Under the pieces are notes generated by a model. The model saw only the letters and a list, made by a program, of their open reading frames with translations. It was not told the DNA's origin and made no database searches. 64,000 bases of DNA from Marthasterias glacialis (lineage: Eukaryota; Echinodermata; Asteroidea; Forcipulatida; Asteriidae). Both the position numbers and the translations under genes were made by a program. Where the stretch lies: positions 5,020,412 through 5,084,411 of the forward strand of contig OU452230.1 of assembly GCA_911728455.2 (NCBI GenBank), read 5' to 3'. Position 1 is the stretch's first letter. Each line of letters begins with the position of its first letter. This document shows, piece after piece, positions 57,101-64,000 of the stretch.

Positions 57101-58849
57101 CAACGTCTCGGGTCTAAACTTAGAATTACAAATATAGTTTGGTAGCATGTTTTTAGACATAACGCTGATGATGGTGGTAGGCCAATTCGGTCCAAAGGCT
57201 TTTCATAACTATAGTGAGCTATGTTGTTGATCTTTGCAGTTCGGTACAAGAAATATCTTATACATTTCACCGGGGACAAACTATAATTTAATAAACTGAA
57301 TAACTAATGGGCTCAACAGAAGAGCTATAGCACACAACCAATTTTGATATTTACAGAAATATACACTTTACCTTTAGGAAGGATGATGCACTTTCCATTG
57401 GCGTCTCTGATCGGTTCTGCCGTCTCCCAATTGCACTCAATTATCTCAACATCGTTCGCAAGTTTCTGTCAGGTCAAATAATACAAAATATATGTTTATA
57501 ATAATAATAATAATTTGGGAGGATAATTACCCTTACTGGCAGCTACGAAGATGCGTGTTCGAGCTGCAGGCATTCAAGGGCGCTTTCGGCAGCCAGCCAC
57601 ATCAACCCATATGACCACAGAGCACAGCCTGAGATCGAAAGTGTTTGGTTTTTCCGGAGGGAGGAAAACCGCATGGCCAGGAGAGAAAACCCTCGTGGTA
57701 CAGGAGAGAACCAGCGCACAACTCTATACTCACATATGACCCTAGCCAGGACACGAACCAGGGACACATTGGGGAGAGGCGAGTGCTTTATGCACCCGCC
57801 ACCCATGCCAACCCATTTGATCCGGGTTATAGTTATCAACCATCTTCCTATAATGATTTATTTGCAAATACCAGATAAACTAATGTCACCAATAGTCAGG
57901 TACGACTAGAAATTATTCAACTGTGATTTAGCTACAAAACCCCACTCTATTATTATACTCGTTTCAGACTGACTTGTAGATCACACTCTATAGTTGAATC
58001 GTTGCGGATAAATCAACCAGTTGTTCTCACAGCCATCTCTTCAGAACAAGAATCAATTATTGTGCTCCCATGTAAAAAACAAAGTTTTATGACCGCCCTT
58101 GCAAATTGCAAATATTGCACTAAAATATCAACTCTCAAACATCTCTTTACCGTGATGCAGTCATTTTGTATTCATTCCTTTCAAATCATTACCACCAACC
58201 AGAGGCTGTGGGCAAAATAGGCCACCCCAAATTTTGCCACAATGGGATTCAGTAATCACATTAAATTGCTATAGGAAAATGGGAACATGACACAGTAGTG
58301 GCAGTATGATTCAAGGCCTGTGATTCATTTTGATCTGACCTAAATGGGTCAGGGTTGACGAAGTAGTATCTTTCCTCGCCTTCCACCTCTATAGGACCCC
58401 GTTCGAATCCCGCCGGGGCACGTGATTGGGTTCTTCAGTCCCCACTGTTTGCGTGAGTTTTCTCTGGAATAAATCTCTGGGCTTTCGCCCCACATCTAAA
58501 ATTGAAGCTTCCTTCCTTGTCTTCTCTCCCTGTGGTTCTTGGCTATTTTATAGTGATTAAGTTCGCTTTTCTGAGAATCCTTGGCTTTACAACCAAAATT
58601 AATAAATGAAATGAAATGGACTTAAATAACAAAAACTGCTCAAGTTACCTTCGTAATTGGAGGGTAAGTTCCCACAGCTCCAACTCTGCCGTCCAAGTTG
58701 AAAAAACCCCGGTTACCCTCACTGGCTGCGTAGAACTCACCTATGTGCACGATGTTGAAGCGCTCTTTGAACTCCAGCCAAATGTCCTCACCGAGCCCAT
58801 TACCAACGGCCAGGCGGACGGTTTGACTATATTTACCATCAAGATCCGA
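54188..58849 (-). CDS. SLC27A: SLC27A fatty-acid transport protein / very-long-chain acyl-CoA synthetase, C-terminal half
   Basis: Five exons on the minus strand: 58849-58649, 57465-57372, 56880-56682, 55250-55153, 54504-54188 (TAA), all GT-AG and phase-consistent, encoding about 302 C-terminal residues. The family activates long-chain fatty acids to CoA esters at membranes and drives their uptake. Recognisable blocks are LAVGNGL followed by EFYAASEGN (the adenylate-forming core), YYFNTGDLM (ATP/AMP motif), and [20 protein letters not shown] (the signature that sets FATP/VLACS apart from other acyl-CoA synthetases). The C-terminal YKYRKVDLAKEGF carries the conserved lysine region. Full-length members are about 620-650 aa, so the N-terminal membrane helix and P-loop lie off the right edge. 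No upstream exon is visible between 58850 and 64000, which implies an intron of more than 5 kb. Paralogue number (1-6) cannot be assigned. Confidence 0.93.
54944..55096. mobile_element. MITE family M1, best copy
   Basis: About 153 bp with long inverted arms TAATGGGATACTTT...GGTGGCAGCAGACTT and their complement, ending ATCCCATTA. It lies in an SLC27A intron 57 bp from exon 55250-55153. Confidence 0.7.
55757..56079. mobile_element. TIR element (family P1), diverged copy
   Basis: Third copy, in an SLC27A intron, recognisable by AACGATGGTTGGACTGGTCT and the terminal CCTTGATCGAACCCG. Confidence 0.5.
57545..57830 (-). mobile_element. tRNA-derived SINE (family S2)
   Basis: Reverse-orientation copy of the 4868-5111 element, with the same body blocks. 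It lies in the SLC27A intron between exons 57465-57372 and 58849-58649. Confidence 0.7.
58340..58615 (+). mobile_element. tRNA-derived SINE-like fragment
   Basis: Box B-like GTTCGAATCCCGCCGGGGCA followed by a pyrimidine-rich body and an AATTAATAAATGAAATGAAAT tail, 35 bp from SLC27A exon 58849-58649. Confidence 0.5.
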
Positions 58850-59059
58850 CTGCGGGGAGGGAAAATAGAAACACTCGTCAGTAAAGGTGATTAGTAATAG
58901 TGGTTTTAGAGACAACACTATGCCCAGTATTGTTAAAAAGGGAACGTCAAATTATCCAACCTTTACAAAAAATACAGGACAATGGTTAAACTGACTGAAA
59001 CGTTGGTCTGAAAAACTGTCAACAACCAACGTCGAGAAATAGCATGTAAAGATCCCCAT

Positions 59060-59138
<79 letters not shown>

Positions 59139-59169
59139 GAACAACAATAATAATAATAATAATAATACA
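59060..59169. repeat. (ACA)n and (AAT)n microsatellites
   Basis: About 25 ACA units followed by (AAT)n and an AATTTATATAGTGCC phrase typical of a minus-strand SINE tail. Confidence 0.85.
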
Positions 59170-60659
59170 CAATTTATATAGTGCCAAAATTAATGACAAA
59201 ATCATGCTCTAATGCGCTTCACAAGAATTCTAAAAGGTAAACAATTATTTACATGTACAAGTAATAATTAACCTTCTTATTAAAAACAAACTTTCAAAAT
59301 AATTTTAATTATGTAAATAACAATGTGAAAAACATACCAAGTATCAACCAATTAAAATTAATTAAAAAAATATAAAGTACATTAAAACTATTTTTTTAAA
59401 TCCTACGAGAAAACATACAAAACATCTTTAAGACCCAATATACATGTACATGACAAAAACAGCCAGACACGTTCAACAAACAAACAAAACCCAGACGCCC
59501 AAACAAACAAACAGACAAAAAAAAAAAAAAACTAGAGCTTAAGCGTTTGTGGACAAACACAGGGCTGTTCCGATTATGATCGAATTTGATATTGCACATT
59601 ATATAAATTACTTTGTGCAATTATTTCTTGACTTCTGTTTCATAGGCACAGTTTCCTCATGCATCACTGCCATGTACACATTTGACATTAGATATTAAAA
59701 TCTTGTTATACTCGTACTGATAATTGCTGGTATGATATTTGGCCCACTTTAGTCTGATTTCCGATTTCTTGCCCTTAGGAAAAAGCAGAAAATTGTGATT
59801 AAATAGCCTGAAAAGTCTATTAAAGCCTACACCATGTGAACATGTTAGTCAACCCTTGTACTCAATAAAATGTTCCTTCTTTTCAAGGACCATATATCAT
59901 ACCTGTAATAGTGAAATTTTACTGTGACATCCCTACTGATTATAGTCATTACTGATAAACTTAATTGTTCATTTACTTTATATTGTTTGGGAAGAAACCC
60001 CTTGCAGATGATGTCACACTATCACTATTGTTTGAGTACTGAACAAATAATTTAGAACATAAGCGTGCGTGTGTAATATGCTTTTTATATTCTAGCTTCA
60101 GAGCCCTGAACCTTGGGATTCTTTTTAAGCTCAGAAAATACAGTATGGATGTTAGAAATGAGTTACCATTCAAAATTTGTTATTTGTATCTGGTTTCCTG
60201 CTCTTTGGTGAAGAGCACCTAAGATTGCACTTCGGGGTTTTTTTCCGCCTAGCAACTCCTGGAATTAGGGTCAGGAAGTAAGTTCTACTAGCAGAATGAA
60301 TGTATACATTGTATCTATGGTGTAACTCATCCAAAGTTAATAATACCATTAAACGTGCATTGAAAACATGTAAGGTGTGTAAAAACGTCTGATGTCAACC
60401 AACGTAAAAATTGAGGAGTGTAATATGACAGTAAACTGAAAAGGTATGTTAGACTGTTGGAGTAGTTTTGATCAAGCATTTATAAACAAAAGGAGCAGTA
60501 TAAAATGAATCTGTTGTAGGCTAACTGGTAGCTATTGAAGTTCCTTCATAAATGGGAATGACATATTATTATGTCATCTCAAGGATGTGGAACATACCAA
60601 ATGAGGTGCACTATTCTGTAATCATTAAATTTGTGTCCAATATGACATAGCACCAGTAA

Positions 60660-60985
60660 AGGGCATCGAATTCAAGTTCTGGTGGTTAAGCATTGGGGTG
60701 TGAGTTTGAATCCCAGCCATGACACTTGTGTCCTCGAGCAAGATGCTTTACTATTAAAATTGCTTCTCTTCACCTAGGGGTATAAATGGGTACCTGCGAA
60801 GGGTAGAAGTTGATATTGTGTTTGAAAATCATTCAGTGCGCCACGGCAGCCCCTGGGGCTGTATACTCTCCCAGGTAGCTGAGAAAGATTTATAGGAATG
60901 TTATCGTCCCAATGACCAGGGCATTCATGTAAAGCACATTGATTGTAAAATGCGCTACATAAGAACTAGTTATTGTTATTATTTG
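60660..60985 (+). mobile_element. SINE (S1-like, alternative body)
   Basis: Degraded head (GTTTGAATCCCAGCCATGACA), body blocks GGGGTATAAATGGGTACCTG and GGGGCTGTATACTCTCCCAG as in 19723-20078, tail ACTAGTTATTGTTATTATT. Confidence 0.7.
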
Positions 60986-61324
60986 ATATTAATCATTACA
61001 AGAGGACTGCATAAGAACTAGTTATTGTTATTATTTAATGTTAATCATTACAAGAGGACTAAAGCACTAAAACCACATTTTGGAGAGTATCTCAGTCGAG
61101 GTACATTTTGATTCTCCTTATGTTTCATAATTTTGATAGGCAGAGGCTAGAAACTTGCTTGACTGCAGTGCATGCAAAGGAACACTACAGTAGTATGGCA
61201 ATTGTTTTATTAGTTTCGTATAGTCCACATAAAAAAGAAGAAACAAAACCGGTTTGAATAGTAACAATTCTGTGGCATTTCAGTTCTGATGTATTTAGAT
61301 TTATACACAAATATATTTGAAATG

Positions 61325-62583
61325 TATGGTGGCCCTGAAGGGACATCACACATCGCAAACGTGTGCGCATACGTAAGCGATGTCGTGAAACAAATCGCGA
61401 TTATGTGCGCACACGTATGCGATGTCGTGAAACAAATCGCGAATATGTGCGCACACGTATGCAATGTCGTAGAATAAATCATGAATATGTGCGCACACGT
61501 ATGCAATGTCGTGAACCAAATCGCGAATGTGTGCGCACATGTATGCAATGTCGTGAACCAAATCGCGAATGTGTGCTCACACGTATGCAATGTCGTGAAC
61601 CAATTCGCGAATATGTGCGCACTCGTCTGCGAATATATTCGCGATGTCGTGAATGTTATTGCATACCATTGTCGCATACCTTTGGGGTGATGTCATAGTT
61701 GCGGACAATGTGTTAGTGAACTAGGGAGTATGCAAGTGGCCCTGGTCCCATTTGTATACCAAAGACATTCAATGCAGGAGCTTGGGTACCAGGCAGGTAC
61801 ATTGTGTGGCCACTCTATGTGCAGCCGCCATCTACCGTGTGATGTTCAATCGTTCAGCATCATCAAAAAACAAAAAGTCAATAGCAAGAAAACAGTCATG
61901 AATTATGACAGTCACGCGCGAAGATAAATTAGTCTGACCCTATTTATATATGCCTGTACGTCTTGATTCCAGACTTGGTGCTTCAACCCCCCAGATCAAT
62001 AGACATTTTATTCGAAGGTATGCGACAATGGTATGCAATAAAATTCACGACATCGCGAATATATTCGCAGACGAGTGCGCACATATTCGCGATTTGGTTC
62101 ACGACATTGCATACCGTGTGCACACACATTCAGGATTTGTTTCACGACATTGCATACGTGTGCGCACATATTCGCGATTTGGTTCACGACATTGCATACG
62201 TGTGCGCACACATTCGCGATTTGGTTTACGACATTGCATACGTGTACACATATATTCGCGATTTGATTCACGACATTGCATACGTGTGCGCATATATTCA
62301 CGATTTGGTTCACGACATTGCATACGTGTGCGCACATATTCGCGATTTGGTTCACGACATTGCATACGTGTGCGCATATATTCGCGATTTGGTTCACGAC
62401 ATTGCATACGTGTGCGCACACATTCGCGATTTGTTTCGCGACATTGCATACGTGTGTGCATATATTCGCGATTTGTTTCACGACATTGCATACGTGTGCG
62501 CACACATTCGCGAATTGTTTCACGACATTGCATACGTGTGCGCACACGTATGCGATGTGCGATGTCCCTTCAGGGCCACCATA
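61325..62583. mobile_element. Long foldback element with 42-bp satellite arms
   Basis: Ends TATGGTGGCCCTGAAGGGAC and its complement, flanked by GAAATG on both sides (61319-61324, 62584-62589). The left arm (about 61370-61640) is a tandem array of roughly six 42-bp units. The right arm (about 62035-62555) holds about twelve units in the opposite orientation. A roughly 350-bp unique centre separates them. Units contain GATGTCGTGAA and AATCGCGAATATGTGCGCAC. No transposase is present. Frames of up to 218 codons are by-products of the 42-bp (14-codon) period. Confidence 0.85.
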
Positions 62584-63470
62584 GAAATGTAAACAAGGGT
62601 TGCTAAAGAAAATGTTTACCTTGTGTGCTGTTTTCTATATTAAAATATTAAACCTCATTGTTTGTGTCTTTGTCATACTGAGTATGTTCTTGGGCTAAAA
62701 TAGTAAATAATTTATGGGATATGAGTTGTTAATTTTGGCTTTTGACCCCCCAAATCCAACACTGACCCTATAGCCATGGAAAAGGTAATTTCACTTTTTA
62801 TACTTTATTTCCCCACTGGGCTCTAATTCTTGCCCTATTGCATCCCCACCAAGTGTTTTGTCTGCCAGACGGTGATTTCCCAAAGTAATGCGTTCGCACA
62901 AGAACCTTAAAAACGTGGTTTCAGGCGAATGGGTAGCCTTGTTTCCTTCACGATTCAGCTTCAAGTAATGCGTTTGCATAAGAAACCTAAAAGATCGTTT
63001 TCCGGTGAACCGGACCAAGCGCAGACAAAGCTGACACGCGGGCAACATCGTCCCAAAGCACGGCGTTCTATTGTCTACGTTCACGCTGAATAACGATGAT
63101 CTGAGCGGACACGACGCTCTGTGCTGAGAGCAAGACAAATTCTTCTCGATTCTTTGCGAATGAACGTAGACTTGTGTCAGTCGGCGCAGGAATGACTCTT
63201 TATAATATACTGTACATACAAAAAACGCAAAAACAGGGGTCATATTTGGGTTTAGGACTAGATTGAGTTTTAAAAAAAAGCAAGCAAGAGCACCGTTAAA
63301 CTGGTAAAATCCCATTTGTTTTGTACACGGGCGAAAGTGCGCAATAGATGACGTAATTGTGACGTCGTTCCACATTTTAGGCCGGAAAGCACTTCTACAG
63401 TATCTCAGAAGTCTAAAACTGAAACAAGTTTGACGATCGATGGTATACTTTTTGAGATAAGATGCTTTCA
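62584..63470. other. Unassigned DNA with a 75-bp imperfect repeat
   Basis: The phrase AGTAATGCGTT(C/T)GCA(C/T)AAGAA occurs at about 62885 and 62965. A 226-codon minus-strand frame covers most of the segment but shows no motif I recognise and no splice context, so it is not called a gene. Confidence 0.35.
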
Positions 63471-63659
63471 AGATTTGCTAATTAAATCTTCACCTCGCTG
63501 TAAAGTGGCTAATTAATTAAGAATTTTAATATTTTTTACATTCTGAGTCAAGCTTATGTTCTAAGCTACAATTTGATGTATGATTCAACTCTTTCCTATT
63601 TACGCTCTAGGATATTAGGCTTAAAGAAAAACGTGTACAAATGCTATGGGATTTAGGGC

Positions 63660-63666
63660 GGAAACA

Positions 63667-63704
<38 letters not shown>

Positions 63705-63944
63705 TAATAAAAATCTCGACGAAAATAATAGCTGTTCCGACTGTATGTCGGAACAGCTAATTAGCTGAAACAGAGTTAACAGTAGCTGCAACAGAGTTAA
63801 AAAAAAATAACATACGTTACAGATATTCAGATGTGAACAAATGTGTTTAAGAGAATTTTGGAATTTGTCGAGTGTCCTGATTTTCCTCAGTTTTATAGGG
63901 AGGGAATTCCAAAGTGTGGCTGCCGCTATCCTAAAACAAATCAC
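63660..63944 (-). mobile_element. 3' end of a non-LTR retrotransposon (reverse transcriptase C-terminus)
   Basis: The minus-strand frame begins FRIAAATLWNSLPIKLRKI, the common C-terminal motif of LINE ORF2 proteins (F-x-x-A-x-x-LWNSLP). It is followed by a short 3' region, a stem-loop (63729-63759) and a (TTA)n tail (63668-63712). Strongly 5' truncated within what is visible; may continue past 63944. Confidence 0.7.
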
Positions 63945-63983
63945 TGTCTACTTTCAATCGCTGCATAAAGTCGAAATAAACTG

Positions 63984-64000
63984 CAGGGCCCAACTTCGTA
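63984..64000 (+). mobile_element. Start of a GGGCCCA MITE cut by the window edge
   Basis: AGGGCCCAACTTCGTA matches the left end of 30569-30737. Only 17 bases are visible. Confidence 0.35.

Larger units (their letters stand above)
58850..61324. other. Probable long SLC27A intron, repeat-rich
   Basis: The SLC27A reading frame opens at 58849 after an AG acceptor, so this DNA should be intron. I see no AMP-binding exon here. It contains microsatellites, an S1-like SINE (60660-60985) and unassigned AT-rich DNA. Confidence 0.5.

Noticed and set aside
61370..62555. CRISPR-like repeat array
   Set aside because: Units are contiguous 42-mers without unique spacers, in inverted orientation, in an animal genome.
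61950..62606. Open frames of 148-218 codons on several strands and frames
   Set aside because: They are by-products of a 42-bp (14-codon) tandem repeat, which keeps any frame open; no protein motif.
62791..63471. 226-codon minus-strand frame
   Set aside because: No recognisable domain, odd composition, no splice or promoter context, and it includes a local DNA repeat. Could not be supported as a gene.

Overview
This is a stretch of animal nuclear genome. It has AT-rich introns and intergenic DNA, canonical GT-AG splice sites, one 100-base assembly gap (21501-21600), and many tRNA-derived SINEs and short inverted-repeat transposons (MITEs). The genes and repeats fit an invertebrate deuterostome, most likely an echinoderm such as a sea star. 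That assignment is inference, because no decisive marker such as an rRNA gene or mitochondrial DNA is present.

Seven protein genes are supported. From left to right: (1) the 3' half of a long coiled-coil gene of the UACA/RAI14/ANKRD24 family (+, 197-10375, nine introns visible, ankyrin part off the left edge). (2) The whole mitochondrial unfoldase gene CLPX (-, 27317-18304, ten coding exons), carrying a one-base frameshift in the AAA+ domain of this assembly. (3) POLR3G/RPC7, an RNA polymerase III subunit (+, 28771-34333, six coding exons plus a 5' non-coding exon), arranged head-to-head with CLPX. (4) A single-exon secreted C-type lectin with a C-terminal PAN/apple-like domain (+, 36573-37340). 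(5, 6) Two tandem four-exon paralogues of small NTF2-fold DUF4440/SnoaL-like proteins (+, 42302-47229 and 49970-53551). (7) The 3' half of an SLC27A fatty-acid transport protein/acyl-CoA synthetase gene (-, 58849-54188), whose earlier exons are off the right edge. The genes do not form one pathway. CLPX and POLR3G are housekeeping genes, and the rest are dispersed metazoan families.

Between and inside the genes the window is dominated by repeats. There are at least two tRNA-derived SINE families and three TTAA-flanked MITE families (piggyBac-like target preference). Other items are a 451-bp TIR element with a perfect 9-bp target duplication, a palindromic pair of tRNA-like sequences, and a LINE 3' end with a stem-loop. 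A ~1.26-kb foldback element at 61325-62583 has arms built of 42-bp satellite repeats, and a 146-bp relative with the same termini lies at 39735-39880. Intergenic spans: 10376-18303 (3' UTRs and MITEs), 34334-36572, 37341-42200, 47230-49969, 53552-54187, and 58850-64000 (probably one long SLC27A intron filled with repeats). I found no CRISPR array, no rRNA and no convincing functional tRNA gene. I also found no clearly new multi-gene system; the most unusual object is the foldback element.
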